Shown: positions 49,878-58,718, counted from the first letter of the stretch. The stretch: 64,000 nt of DNA from Ramlibacter tataouinensis (GCF_001580455.1 NZ_CP010951.1:2877001-2941000); one strand, 5' to 3'. The notes: generated by a model from the sequence alone, not told the origin. Numbers and translations: made by a program.

Positions 49878-50734
49878 CGGATGCGCCCCGGCCGCGCCAG
49901 CAGGATCAGGATCAGCAGCGTGAAGGACACCAGCGGCGCCCAGGACGGCGCGGTGACGGCCATGGTCACCGCTTCGCTCACGCCGATCACCAGGCCGGCG
50001 ATGAGCGGGCCGAGGGCGCTGCCCAGCCCGCCCAGCATGACGGCCGCGAACACCACGCCGACCCAGGCGTACATCTGCGAGGGGCTGATGCTGCTGGACA
50101 GCGCGATGCACACCCCGGCCACCCCGGCCAGCGCCGCGCACGCGCCGGCCAGCAGGAAGCCGTTGCGCCGCTGGTTGATGCCGAAGGCGGCCGCCACCGG
50201 CGCATCTTCGGCCGAAGCGCGCAGCGCCTTGCCCAGGTCGGTGTGGCGCAGCAGCGCCCAGGCGCCGAAGGAGATGGCGATCGCCAGCACCAGCGTCAGC
50301 ACCTCGGGCACCGGCAGGTACAGGGGCCCGAGCCGGAACTTCAGCTCGGCGTAGTGCGACTCCAGCTTGCGCGGGTCGGCGGTCCACACCGTTTGCATCA
50401 GCGATTCCGCGATGCCCATGCAGCCGAAGGTAAGCAGCAGCGAGCTGAAGGGCGTGAGCTTGAAGCGGTCGGTCAGCCAGTGCAGGCCTGCGCCCAGCGC
50501 GAACATCAGCGGCACGATCAGTCCGAGCGAGAGCAGCGGATCGACCTTCATCACGAAGGCGAGCTGGTAGCAGATGTAGGCCGAGAGGAAGGCGAAGGCA
50601 AAGTGCGCCAGGTTGATGGTGCGCAGCAGCCCCCAGCTGAGGCCCAGCCCCAGCCCGAGCAGCCCGTACAGCGCCCCGGCGAACACGCCGGACAGCACCG
50701 ACTGGGCCAGCAGTGTCCAGCTCGGCCAGGACAC
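49874..50734 (-). CDS. livH: Branched-chain amino acid type ABC transporter permease LivH
   Basis: 286 aa from a GTG start at 50734, one base after the stop of the binding-protein gene. Eight hydrophobic segments; blocks ALYGLLGLGLGLSWGLLRTI and GKALRASAEDAPVAAAFGIN (with the EAA-like loop), and GGLGSALGPLIAGLVIGVSE. It is the first permease of the importer encoded with the fused LivM-LivG, LivF and the binding protein. Confidence 0.92.
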   Translation of the reverse strand: MSWPSWTLLAQSVLSGVFAGALYGLLGLGLGLSWGLLRTINLAHFAFAFLSAYICYQLAFVMKVDPLLSLGLIVPLMFALGAGLHWLTDRFKLTPFSSLLLTFGCMGIAESLMQTVWTADPRKLESHYAELKFRLGPLYLPVPEVLTLVLAIAISFGAWALLRHTDLGKALRASAEDAPVAAAFGINQRRNGFLLAGACAALAGVAGVCIALSSSISPSQMYAWVGVVFAAVMLGGLGSALGPLIAGLVIGVSEAVTMAVTAPSWAPLVSFTLLILILLARPGRIR

Positions 50735-50735
50735 G

Positions 50736-51941
50736 TCAGCGTGCCGTCATGGTGGCGCCCGGGGCCGCGAAATCGCGCGGCCATACCACCACCCACTTGC
50801 CGCTCTGCACCTGCTTGATGCGCATCAGGTCGTCGCCGTAGTTGCTCGGGCCGTCGAAGCGCAGCGAACCCTGGATGGTGTTGACGCGGTTTTTCTTCAG
50901 CCAGTCGGCCAGCACCTTGTCGTCCAGGCTCTTGGTGGTGGTGACCGCCGTTTCCAGGATCTGCCAGGCGGTGAACGAAGCGGCCGCCTGCACCTCCACC
51001 GAGGTGTCGGGAAAGTTGGCCTTGGCCGCGCGCTCGTGGTAGGTCTTGATGAACTCGGCGGCGTGCGGCCGCGTGCTGAAGGGCGGGTGCTCCTCGAAGA
51101 TCGTCACCGACAGCGCGCCGGCGGCTTCCGGCAAGGTGACCAGCGGCCCCGGCGCCGGGTACATGTAAAAGTGCTGCGGCGGCACATAGTCGATCTTCTT
51201 CATCGCGTCCAGCAGCAGGTTGCCGTCCAGGCCGATGGCGCCGACCCACACGAAGTCGGGCTTGGCATCCTTGACGCGGCTGGCGATCGGGCCGAAGTCG
51301 CGGTTGCCGAACTCCCACTCCAGGAACAGCACCTCCTGCAGGCCGCGCTTCTTGATCGTCTCGCGCGCACCCAGGGACATGAAGTGGATCGAGGGGAACT
51401 TGCTGGTGACCACCGCCACCGTCTTGGGCGGCTTGGGCCCGTTGGCCAGTGCCTCGAACACGGTGTTGGTGGTGCTCACGTTCGGTTCCGGCCCGGTCTG
51501 CCAGGCCGGGAACTGCATGTCGTACTTGGCAAGCGAAGGAATGCCCAGCGTGTGGTGCACCAGCATCTTGTTGTAGCGCTGGGCCACGCCCATGGCCGAG
51601 AGGATGGCGCCGGTCGCATAGGGCCCCATGAGCAGGTCGACCTTGTCGCCGGTGATCAGCTGCTCGTACAGCGTGCGCGCCAGGTCCGGCTTGGACTGGT
51701 CGTCCTTCAGCACCCACTCCACGCGCCGGCCCAGCAGGCCGCCGCGCTTGTTGAGGTCATCGACGTAGATCTCGCCCACCAGCTTGTGGACCTGCGCGGT
51801 GGCGGACAGGGGGCCGGTCAGCGCCAGCGTGCTGCCGATGCGCAGCGGCGGCTGCTGGGCCCAGGTGGCCAGCGGCCAGGTGGCCGAAGCGGCGGCCGCG
51901 GCCAGGAGGGTGCGGCGCTGGAAGGTCGGTCTCTTCGTCAT
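50736..51941 (-). CDS. LivK-type periplasmic substrate-binding protein
   Basis: 401 aa from ATG 51941, with AAAGGAGACAGCC upstream. An Arg-Arg N-terminus (RRTLLAAAAASATWPLATWA) suggests Tat-like or Sec export. The mature part opens PPLRIGSTLALTGPLSATAQ, the start of peripheral-binding-protein type 1 domains, and contains VEWVLKDDQSKPDLARTLYE and FASWQ-type text (AASFTAWQILETAV). The ligand is not an amino acid necessarily. In this context, beside a ring-cleavage dioxygenase, an aromatic acid or its breakdown product is plausible. The gene is translationally tied to livH. Confidence 0.88.
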   Translation of the reverse strand: MTKRPTFQRRTLLAAAAASATWPLATWAQQPPLRIGSTLALTGPLSATAQVHKLVGEIYVDDLNKRGGLLGRRVEWVLKDDQSKPDLARTLYEQLITGDKVDLLMGPYATGAILSAMGVAQRYNKMLVHHTLGIPSLAKYDMQFPAWQTGPEPNVSTTNTVFEALANGPKPPKTVAVVTSKFPSIHFMSLGARETIKKRGLQEVLFLEWEFGNRDFGPIASRVKDAKPDFVWVGAIGLDGNLLLDAMKKIDYVPPQHFYMYPAPGPLVTLPEAAGALSVTIFEEHPPFSTRPHAAEFIKTYHERAAKANFPDTSVEVQAAASFTAWQILETAVTTTKSLDDKVLADWLKKNRVNTIQGSLRFDGPSNYGDDLMRIKQVQSGKWVVVWPRDFAAPGATMTAR

Positions 51942-51980
51942 GGCTGTCTCCTTTGTTGGTCGGCTATGCACGGATGTCCA

Positions 51981-52535
51981 CTAGCGCGCGATGAAGCGCG
52001 CGCACCAGGTCTCGAAACTTGCCAGCACGTCGCGCAGGTGCTCCTGCGTGTCCGGCAGCAGCCGGCCTTCGCCGTCGAACAGCGTGGCGATGCGGCTCAG
52101 ATACACCTCGGGAAGCGGCAAGGTCGCGACGTTCACCGCGGCCAGCACCTGCTTGGTGGCATACGAGCCCGCCAGCCCGCCGAGCGGGCCGGTGCTCTGG
52201 GTGATCACCAGCGCCGGCTTGCCGGCCCAGCAGTTCTGGCCGGTGGGCTTGGACGCGACGTCGACCGCGTTCTTCACCGCGCCGGGAATCGAGCGGTTGT
52301 ATTCCGGGCAGACGAAGATCAGCGCGTCGCTGGCCCGCACCGCGTCGCGCAGCCGCCGCCACGGCGCGGGCAACTCGGGCTCCAGGTCGCCGTTGTAGAG
52401 CGGCAGGTCGCCGATCGCGAGTTCCTGCAGCGCCATGGCCGGCGGCGCCAGCGGCACCAGCGCATCGGCGATGCGCCGGCTCATGGATTCGCGCCGCAGG
52501 CTGCCGATCACCACGCTCACGCGCCACGGGTTCAT
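51981..52535 (-). CDS. NAD(P)H-dependent FMN reductase
   Basis: 184 aa. It has VSVVIGSLRRESMSRRIADA (the phosphate loop SLR-x-S), ALIFVCPEYNRSIPGAVKNAVD (the PEYN-S-PG motif that holds FMN) and KPALVITQSTGPLGG. This is the ChrR/SsuE/AzoR-like group. It may reduce a quinone product of the ring-cleavage branch or supply FMNH2; this is not proven. Its ATG overlaps the CoA-transferase stop by 4 bp. Confidence 0.88.
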   Translation of the reverse strand: MNPWRVSVVIGSLRRESMSRRIADALVPLAPPAMALQELAIGDLPLYNGDLEPELPAPWRRLRDAVRASDALIFVCPEYNRSIPGAVKNAVDVASKPTGQNCWAGKPALVITQSTGPLGGLAGSYATKQVLAAVNVATLPLPEVYLSRIATLFDGEGRLLPDTQEHLRDVLASFETWCARFIAR

Positions 52536-53680
52536 GCGGCTCCCTTCGACTGCGCCAGCAGCGCGTCGATCTCGGCGTTGTGCTCGCCCAGCGTGGGCGG
52601 CGGACGCACGTCCAGCGAGCGCCGGCCGTCGAAGCTCACCGGCGGGCGCACGGTGCGGAACTCGCCCATGGTGGGGTGGGTGGCCGAGACCAGCAGTTGC
52701 AGGTGCTCGGCCTGCGGGTCCTGCAGCGCCTCGTCGGTGCCGTACATGGGCGCATGCGGCACGTCCTCGGCCAGCAGGCGGTTGCACCAGTCGAGGCGGG
52801 TGCGGGTGCGGAAGCGCTCGCCCAGCAGCTCGATCATCGCCTCCTGGTTGTCGATGCGGGCCTCGCGCGTGGCGAAGCGCGGATCCTCGAAGATGGCGGG
52901 CCGCTCGATCGCCCGGGCCAGCCCCTGCCAGAACTTCTCGGGAGAGGACATGTGCAGCGCGATCCACTTGCCGTCCTGGCACTCCAGCACATAGGACTGC
53001 GACACCCGCGGCCGGCTGAACGGGCCCATCACCTCGCCCGCCGAGTAGTAGTGGGTGAAGGCGTCGAGGTTCCAGTGCGACATTGCCTCCAGCATCGAGA
53101 CCTCGACCTTGCGGCCGTGGCCGGTGCGCGCGCGCTCGTGCAGCGCGCCCAGCACGCCGTAGGCGGCGTAGAAGCCGGTCACCGCATCGGCGATGGCGGG
53201 TCCGACCACGCGCGGGTTGGCCGGGTTGACCAGCAGCTTGAGGTAGCCGCTGGCCGCCTGCGCCACCGTGTCGTAGCTGGGACGCGCGGCCGAAGGTCCG
53301 GTCGCGCCGAAGCCGCTGATGGAGCAGTAGATCAGGCGCGGGTTCAGGCTGCGCAACTGCGCCTCGCCGACCCCCAGTTCCTCCGCCACGCCGGGCCGGA
53401 AGTTCTGGATGTAGACGTCGGCCGTCTTCACCAGTTCGTACAGGCGCTCGCGGTCGGCCGGCTGCCGGGTGTTGAGCGTGATGCTGCGCTTGTTGCGGTT
53501 GTAGGTCTGGAAATGCGGGCTGTACAGGCCGCCCTTGAAGGCGCGGAACGGATCGCCCGTGCCGGGCTGCTCGATCTTGATCACGTCGGCGCCCAGGTCG
53601 CCCAGCAGCATGCCGCAGGCCGGCCCGGTGATGAAGGTGCCCTGTTCGAGCACGCGCACGTCGGCCAGCACGCCGTTCAT
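52532..53680 (-). CDS. CaiB/BaiF class III CoA-transferase
   Basis: 382 aa. It has LEQGTFITGPACGMLLGDLGADVIKIEQPGTGDPFR, then YNRKR-type text (TYNRNKRSITLNTRQPADRE), ENFRPG-like QNFRPGVAEELGV and the IADAVTGFYAAYGVLGALHE region with the catalytic Asp (A-D-A-V-T-G). It lacks the Gly-rich loop of oxalate-type Frc, so it is a different enzyme from frc at 15341. It should activate an acid to its CoA ester. Placed between the citrate-synthase-like gene and the FMN reductase, it points to a CoA-dependent catabolic route. Confidence 0.9.
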   Translation of the reverse strand: MNGVLADVRVLEQGTFITGPACGMLLGDLGADVIKIEQPGTGDPFRAFKGGLYSPHFQTYNRNKRSITLNTRQPADRERLYELVKTADVYIQNFRPGVAEELGVGEAQLRSLNPRLIYCSISGFGATGPSAARPSYDTVAQAASGYLKLLVNPANPRVVGPAIADAVTGFYAAYGVLGALHERARTGHGRKVEVSMLEAMSHWNLDAFTHYYSAGEVMGPFSRPRVSQSYVLECQDGKWIALHMSSPEKFWQGLARAIERPAIFEDPRFATREARIDNQEAMIELLGERFRTRTRLDWCNRLLAEDVPHAPMYGTDEALQDPQAEHLQLLVSATHPTMGEFRTVRPPVSFDGRRSLDVRPPPTLGEHNAEIDALLAQSKGAA

Positions 53681-54468
53681 TTGCGCGGCTCCTTGCCTTC
53701 GTAGACCAGCTCGCGCGTGGCCTGGTAGGACAGCGCGAAGCCGCTGGGCGCGACCGCTTCCTCGGCCAGGTGCGCGATCAGCCCGGCGGTGCGCGCCAGG
53801 ATCGGCACCCCGCGCAGCGCGCGCAGCGGGAACTGGGTGCCGAGCAGAACCGCGGGGATGGCGGCCGAGACGTTCAGGCGCAGGTCCTTGCCGACGATGG
53901 CGGGGATCACTTCTTCCACCGCTTCGGCGATCTGCACGAAGCGCAGGCTGGTGCCGGCTTCCTTCGCCACTTCGAACAGGCGCGCCACGCGCGGGTCGCG
54001 CGCCTTGTGCAGCGGATGGCCGTAGCCGGGAATCGCCTGGCCCGCGGCGCGCCAGCGCTTGACCACGGTGGCGGCGGCCTCGCGCAGGTCGCCCGCGTCA
54101 CCGGCGAGCTCGCTCACTTCCGTGAACAGGCGGCCCGCCGTCTCGGACGCGCCGAGGATCACGCTGCCGCAGCCAAGGATGCCGGCGGCCACCGCGCCCT
54201 GCAGCGCATCGGGCGCGGCCGCGTAGGTCATGCGGCTGGCCTGCACGCTGGGCACCAGGCCGTGTTCCGCGATGGCGACCAGGGTGGCGTCGAGCACGCG
54301 CGCATCGCCTGCCGACGGCCGCTGCCCGGTCACCAGCAGGCTGAAATAGTCGGTGAACGAGATCTGCCCGATCAGGTCGCGGCACAGGTCCTCGCCGCGC
54401 ACGCTGATGCTGTGCTCGTCGGAGGTGCTGATGGCGGTGCGGGGGACGGTGGACTTGCCGATCTTCAT
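53677..54468 (-). CDS. Citrate-synthase-fold protein annotated-style citryl-CoA lyase, with altered active site
   Basis: 263 aa, the length of stand-alone citryl-CoA lyase. It matches the large-domain core of citrate synthase: AIAEHGLVPSVQASR (H69), PGYGHPLHKARDPRV (H151) and ARTAGLIAHLAEE. The position that is Asp in citrate synthase (D362 in the pig enzyme) and in ATP-citrate lyase (NVDG) appears to be Ser201 here (LNVSAAIPAVL). If the alignment is right, normal condensation or cleavage of citryl-CoA is doubtful. It may act on another acyl-CoA. It is 7 bp after the dioxygenase and overlaps the CoA-transferase by 4 bp. Confidence 0.75.
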   Translation of the reverse strand: MKIGKSTVPRTAISTSDEHSISVRGEDLCRDLIGQISFTDYFSLLVTGQRPSAGDARVLDATLVAIAEHGLVPSVQASRMTYAAAPDALQGAVAAGILGCGSVILGASETAGRLFTEVSELAGDAGDLREAAATVVKRWRAAGQAIPGYGHPLHKARDPRVARLFEVAKEAGTSLRFVQIAEAVEEVIPAIVGKDLRLNVSAAIPAVLLGTQFPLRALRGVPILARTAGLIAHLAEEAVAPSGFALSYQATRELVYEGKEPRK

Positions 54469-54475
54469 CGCAGCC

Positions 54476-55366
54476 TCACGCGTGCTCGGGAATCAGGCGG
54501 AAGTCGTAGTGCGCCACGTGGTAGGGGCTGTCCATGCGGCGGCCGTCGACCGCGGTGCCGGGCTCGCAGCGCTCGAACTCCACGATCAGGCTTTCGCGCA
54601 CGCCGAACACCGCGTCGGAGTCGAGGTAGGGGCTGTCCTTGACGAACAGGTGGGTGGTCACCTCACGATGCCCCGGCGCCGACACTTTCATGTGGATGTG
54701 GCCCGGCCGGTTCGGATGGCGGCCCATGCGGCGCAGCATCGCGCCCACCGGGCCGTCGGTGGGCACCGGGTAGTAGGTCGGGCGGATGGACCAGAACCAG
54801 TAGCGGCCTTCGCTGTCGGTGCGGACGCGGGCGCGCGCGCGCATGCCGCCGTCTTCGCGCTGCATGTCGTACATGCCTTCGCCGTCGCCGGACCAGACAT
54901 CGAGCAGCGCGCCCGCCAGCGGACGGCCTTCGAGGTCGGTGACGCGCCCGCTGTAGAGCGCCGGCTCGCCGGCCACGCCCTCGGCGATGTCGCTGCCCAG
55001 GGGCAGCTCGGGCGCGCCTTCCCAGTAGAAGGGGCCCTGAACGGTGGCGTCGGTGGGTTGCGTCGCGCCGCTGCGGCCCTTCAGCGCGCGTGCATGCTCG
55101 AGCGCCACCACCAGCATCGACAGGCCCAGCGTGTCGGACAGCAGGATGAACTCCTGGCGCTTCTCGTCGCAGGCCTGGCCGCAGGCGGTGAGGAACTGGA
55201 TGGCGGCGAACCATTCGTCCGCCTTCAGGTCCACGTCACGCGCGAAGGCGTGCAGGTGGCGCACCAGCGAGGTCATCACCTGTTTGAAGCGCGGGTCCTG
55301 GCAGTCGGCGAGCCGTCCGATCACCGCGTCGGTCAGGCTGAGGGTGTCGTATTCGAGCTGGGCCAT
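54476..55366 (-). CDS. Intradiol ring-cleavage dioxygenase (catechol/hydroxyquinol 1,2-dioxygenase type)
   Basis: 296 aa from ATG 55366, with GAGGAG upstream. The N-terminal dimerisation domain is helical. The catalytic domain keeps the Fe(III) ligands Y166 (GMYDM), Y199 (PTYYPVP), H223 and H225 (PGHIHMKV), in line with catechol 1,2-dioxygenase spacing. The substrate class (catechol or hydroxyquinol) cannot be read with certainty. It cleaves the ring between the two hydroxyls. It is the first gene of the operon and faces the LysR regulator across 114 bp. Confidence 0.92.
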   Translation of the reverse strand: MAQLEYDTLSLTDAVIGRLADCQDPRFKQVMTSLVRHLHAFARDVDLKADEWFAAIQFLTACGQACDEKRQEFILLSDTLGLSMLVVALEHARALKGRSGATQPTDATVQGPFYWEGAPELPLGSDIAEGVAGEPALYSGRVTDLEGRPLAGALLDVWSGDGEGMYDMQREDGGMRARARVRTDSEGRYWFWSIRPTYYPVPTDGPVGAMLRRMGRHPNRPGHIHMKVSAPGHREVTTHLFVKDSPYLDSDAVFGVRESLIVEFERCEPGTAVDGRRMDSPYHVAHYDFRLIPEHA

Positions 55367-55417
55367 TACAAACTCCTCAGGTGCAATGGTCGGGACTGTA
55401 ACGATTGACGGCGCACC

Positions 55418-55437
55418 TTGAATGTGAAGAATTTCAA
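55418..55437. promoter_or_regulatory. Candidate LysR operator in the divergent gap
   Basis: TTGAATGTGAAGAATTTCAA has TTGAA and TTCAA arms with 10 bases between, and contains T-N11-A spacing. It lies 51 bp before the dioxygenase start and 43 bp before the lysR start, where a LysR protein could control both directions. Confidence 0.5.
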
Positions 55438-55480
55438 TGACTTTCATCGATGCCGTCGATCATCCGACGGGGTTTCCCCT

Positions 55481-56383
55481 ATGGAACTGCGACATTTGCG
55501 CTACTTCGTGGCCTTGGCAGAAACGCTGAGCTTCACCCGCGCGGCTGAGCGCGTGCACGTCACGCAGTCCACGCTGTCCCACCAGATCCGCCAACTCGAG
55601 GACGAGGTCGGGCGGCCCCTGCTGGAGCGCATCGGCAAGCGCGTGCTGCTCACCGAAGCGGGCGAGACCTTCCTCGGCTATGCGGCCAAGGCGCTGCGCG
55701 AGGTGGACCAGGGCCTGGGCGACCTGCTGCGCGCGCCCGACGAACTGTCGGGCGAGGTGCGCATCGGCACGACCGGCACCTTCAACATGGGTTTCGTGCC
55801 CGAGTGCCTCGCGGCCTTCATGCAGAAGCACCCGACGGTGAAGGTCACGGTCGACGAACTGGCCGCCGACGAGATCTCGCACCGGTTGCTGGATGGCACG
55901 CTCGACCTGGGCATCGGCTACCAGCCGCCGGACCCGACGCACCTGTGGTTCGAGCCGCTCTACACCGAGCAGATGATGCTGGTGGTGGGGCTCGCGCATC
56001 CGCTGGCGGCGCGCAAGCGCGTGCGCATGGTGGAGCTGCACCGGCAGCGCCTGGTGCTGCTGCCCCCGAGCTTCGCCACCCGCACGCTGCTGCACGAGTG
56101 CTTCCGCGCCTGCGGCGCCGAGCCGATGCTGGCGGCGGAGATGAACACCATCGCGCCGATGATCGCGCTGGTGGCGCGCACCACGCTGGCCACCATCCTG
56201 TCGCCACAGGCCGTGCCGCCGCGCGAGGACATCCGCCTCATTCCGCTGGAGAGTCCCACGCCGGTGCGCACGCCGGGCATCCTGTGGAAGCGCGGCGCCC
56301 GCCAGACGCCGGCGGTGCGCTCCTTCGCCAACGGCATCCGCAAGGTGGCGCTGGGACGCAGCCTACGCCCCGCAGGCAGCTGA
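55481..56383 (+). CDS. LysR-family transcriptional regulator
   Basis: 300 aa from ATG 55481; the longer in-frame start at 55418 would place the operator inside the gene. The HTH is MELRHLRYFVALAETLSFTRAAERVHVTQSTLSHQIRQLEDEVGRPLLER in its usual form, followed by an effector-binding domain like that of CynR/CatR-type regulators (VRIGTTGTFNMGFVPECLAA). It is divergent from the catabolic operon headed by the dioxygenase and is its likely activator. A long hairpin spans its stop codon. Confidence 0.93.
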   Translation: MELRHLRYFVALAETLSFTRAAERVHVTQSTLSHQIRQLEDEVGRPLLERIGKRVLLTEAGETFLGYAAKALREVDQGLGDLLRAPDELSGEVRIGTTGTFNMGFVPECLAAFMQKHPTVKVTVDELAADEISHRLLDGTLDLGIGYQPPDPTHLWFEPLYTEQMMLVVGLAHPLAARKRVRMVELHRQRLVLLPPSFATRTLLHECFRACGAEPMLAAEMNTIAPMIALVARTTLATILSPQAVPPREDIRLIPLESPTPVRTPGILWKRGARQTPAVRSFANGIRKVALGRSLRPAGS

Positions 56384-56410
56384 AAAAGCTACGCTCTTCA
56401 GCAGCCTGCG
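56371..56410. terminator. Long hairpin over the lysR stop, likely two-way terminator
   Basis: CGCAGGCAGCTGAA (56371-56384) and TTCAGCAGCCTGCG (56397-56410) pair at 13 of 14 positions with a 12-nt loop. The stop codon of lysR is inside the left arm. The convergent SDR gene ends at 56423, so the hairpin can serve both. There is no T-run. Confidence 0.6.
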
Positions 56411-56422
56411 AGAGGCAGTCGG

Positions 56423-57325
56423 TCAGCGCTGCGTCTTGTCCTTCGCGTTTTGCGCCTCGATGCGTTCGCGCGCTGCCTGCCAGTCGGCCGGCGACCATTC
56501 GCGCAGCTCGTAGAAATTGCCGCCGGTGGCCAGCGCGTGGCCGCCGTCCATCATGATGCTCTGGCCGGTGAGCCAGTCGCACTGGCCGGGCGCCATCAGG
56601 AAGGCGGACAGGTTCTGCAGCTCGCTCATCTTGCCGGTGCGCGCCATGGGGTTGCGGGCGCGGCTGCGCGCGCCGGGCTCCTCGCCGGGGTTGAGCCGCT
56701 TGCTCATGCCCTCGGTCGGAATCTCGCCGGGGCCGACCGCATTGAGGCGCACGCCGAAGGGCGCCCATTCCACCGCCAGCGACTTGGTCATCACCTCGAT
56801 GCCGGCCTTGCTCATGGCGGAGGGGACCACGTAGGGGCTGCCGTTGTCGACCCAGGTCACGATGATGCTCATCACGTTGCGCCAGGGCCGGTCGGGGGTC
56901 CACTTGCCCTCGCGCGCCTCGGCCACCCAGCGCTTGCCGACAGCCTGCGTCACGTAGAAGGTGCCGTGGAACACGATGTTGGCGATCGCATCGAAGCCGC
57001 GCGGCGACAGGCTTTCGGTGGGCGCGATGAAGTTGCCGGCCGCGTTGTTCACCAGGCCGGTGAGGCCGCCGCCGTCCCAGAGCTGCTGGACCATGTCCTC
57101 CACCGCTTGGGCGACGCGGATGTCCACCTCGAAGGTGTCGACGCGGCGTCCGGGGAACTGCGCCCGCCAGCCCGCCGCCGTCTCGTCGCACACCGCCTTG
57201 CGGCGGCCGCAGATCGCGACGTCGGCACCCAGCGAAAGAAAGCCCTCGGCCATGGCCCGGCCCAGGCCGGTGCCGCCGCCGGTCACGAGGATGCGTTGCC
57301 CTGCGAACAGTTGCGCTGCGTACAT
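56423..57325 (-). CDS. Short-chain dehydrogenase/reductase, 2,4-dienoyl-CoA reductase-like
   Basis: 300 aa from ATG 57325, with AAAGGAGACGCC upstream. The NAD(P) motif is TGGGTGLGRAMAEGF, and NNAAGNF is the NNAG-type motif. Where classical SDRs have Tyr-x3-Lys, this has S-A-M-S-K (PSAMSKAGIEVMTKSLAVEW). This SAKAG form is that of 2,4-dienoyl-CoA reductases, which use another Tyr. It would reduce 2,4-dienoyl-CoA in the breakdown of unsaturated fatty acids. It is a single-gene unit; the unknown gene at 57374 lies 48 bp upstream. Confidence 0.85.
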   Translation of the reverse strand: MYAAQLFAGQRILVTGGGTGLGRAMAEGFLSLGADVAICGRRKAVCDETAAGWRAQFPGRRVDTFEVDIRVAQAVEDMVQQLWDGGGLTGLVNNAAGNFIAPTESLSPRGFDAIANIVFHGTFYVTQAVGKRWVAEAREGKWTPDRPWRNVMSIIVTWVDNGSPYVVPSAMSKAGIEVMTKSLAVEWAPFGVRLNAVGPGEIPTEGMSKRLNPGEEPGARSRARNPMARTGKMSELQNLSAFLMAPGQCDWLTGQSIMMDGGHALATGGNFYELREWSPADWQAARERIEAQNAKDKTQR

Positions 57326-57373
57326 GGCGTCTCCTTTGGCCTTGGCTGTCGGCAAGCGTAGCAGCCCGCCGCG

Positions 57374-58417
57374 CTAAAGGAAACGCTCGGCCTTGGCGAG
57401 CAGGTCTTCCTTGGGCGGCAGTTCCGAGCGCAGGCAGCGGACGAACGCGATCACGGCCGGCTGGCGGCCGCCGACCTGCAGCTCGGCCAGGGTCAGCGTG
57501 CGATGCGGCTCTTCGGTGCCCTCGTCGGCCTTGACGTTCATCCGGGTCACGTCCAGTTCGCTGCGCGTCAGCACCACGTGCTGCTCGGGGTGCGCGAACA
57601 CCTCGCGGATCTGCTCGATGTAGCCGTCCAGGGTCGCCAGGCTGGACTTGGCTTCGATGAAGTCTTTCACGCGCTCGTCCAGCTGGCGCTGCACCTCGCG
57701 GATCTGCTGTTCGACGGTGCCGGGATCGTCGACCAGTCCCGGCACGCCGTCGCGCGCCAGCTTGAGCATGCGCAGGCGCGTGCCCAGCAGGGACTTCTGC
57801 TGTTCCAGGTTCAGGCCCTTCCGGTCGATCTCCATGATGCGCGACAGCGTCACCTCCGACAGGCGCTGGACGATGCGCCGTCCCAGCTCGACCCGGGTCT
57901 GCGCTTCGGTGGGCGCCAGGGCGAACAGGCGATGGCCGTTGAAGTTGACCGAGGTCTGCGCCACGTCCTGCTTGAGCATCCCGTCTTCGTAGCGCGGACC
58001 GAGGAAGGTTTTCTCTTCCTTGCTCATGCCGAGCAGGGCGAAGGCCTCCCGCACGCCGGCGTTCGCCGGGTCATCGAAGTAGGCGCGCAGCTCGCGGCTT
58101 CGGCCCAGGAATTCGGTGATGGCATCGGGCGCGCCGAAGAAGGTGTTGAGCCGGGGGTCGCTGCCCCAGCTGGCGCGCGCGAGCAGCACATGGTCGATCG
58201 GCATCCGGCCGATCTCGCGCAGCCAGGCCACGGTGGCGCGCACGCAGTCCTTCAGCTCGCGCCGGTAGTGGCGGTGGGCCTTGACCCGGGGCTCGACGGT
58301 ATCGACGATGGCGTCCGTCAGCTCGGCCACGAGCTGCTGGTCCGCATCTTCGCCCTCGTCGTCCTTGCCGAACAGCCGGGACAGGACCCGGTCGAAGAAT
58401 GAATCGTCGCCGGCCAT
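57374..58417 (-). CDS. Unknown 347-aa cytoplasmic protein, helical
   Basis: No signal peptide or TM segment. The N-terminus is acidic (FGKDDEGEDADQQLV). Most of the protein appears helical, with a long helix-rich part at about 200-275 (LNLEQQKSLLGTRLRMLKLA, then EQQIREVQRQLDERVKDFIE) likely to be a coiled coil. I know no named family. It is 3 bp downstream of the RRM protein gene, so they share a transcript. Confidence 0.65.
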   Translation of the reverse strand: MAGDDSFFDRVLSRLFGKDDEGEDADQQLVAELTDAIVDTVEPRVKAHRHYRRELKDCVRATVAWLREIGRMPIDHVLLARASWGSDPRLNTFFGAPDAITEFLGRSRELRAYFDDPANAGVREAFALLGMSKEEKTFLGPRYEDGMLKQDVAQTSVNFNGHRLFALAPTEAQTRVELGRRIVQRLSEVTLSRIMEIDRKGLNLEQQKSLLGTRLRMLKLARDGVPGLVDDPGTVEQQIREVQRQLDERVKDFIEAKSSLATLDGYIEQIREVFAHPEQHVVLTRSELDVTRMNVKADEGTEEPHRTLTLAELQVGGRQPAVIAFVRCLRSELPPKEDLLAKAERFL

Positions 58418-58420
58418 GGG

Positions 58421-58657
58421 CTACCAGTTCATGGTCGGCACCCAGGCATTCAGCGGCTGGCCCTTGTACAGGCGGCCGCGGATGCGGTTGGCCAGCAACT
58501 CCGCGTGCGCGTGGGTGGTTTCCAGCTCGATCAGCGCCATGGGCTTGCCGCTCTCGTGGTAGAGCTTGATGTTCTCCACCGGCGCGAAGGCCGACAGCGC
58601 GTCCTGGACGTCTTCCTGGGTGGTGTCGTCGGGCAGATTGCTGATGACGATGCGCAT
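58421..58657 (-). CDS. Small RRM-type RNA-binding protein
   Basis: 78 aa: a single RNA-recognition motif. RNP2-like is IVISNLPDD and the RNP1 region is GKPMALIELET, with helices TQEDVQDALSAFA and AHAELLANRIRG. It lacks the usual aromatic in RNP1. Small RRM proteins of this kind occur in betaproteobacteria and cyanobacteria, often as cold-shock or stress factors. It is the first gene of a two-gene unit with 57374. Confidence 0.8.
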   Translation of the reverse strand: MRIVISNLPDDTTQEDVQDALSAFAPVENIKLYHESGKPMALIELETTHAHAELLANRIRGRLYKGQPLNAWVPTMNW

Positions 58658-58688
58658 GACTGTTCTCCCGGTTGGAGGCTGTTCACAT

Positions 58689-58718
58689 GTTCAGGCCATG
58701 ACGACGTTCAGGCCATGA
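58689..58718. repeat. Short direct repeat at the fabI 3' end
   Basis: GTTCAGGCCATGA occurs at 58689-58701 and at 58706-58718; the second copy includes the fabI stop and last codons. It is a 17-bp-period duplication, probably a slippage event. Confidence 0.5.
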
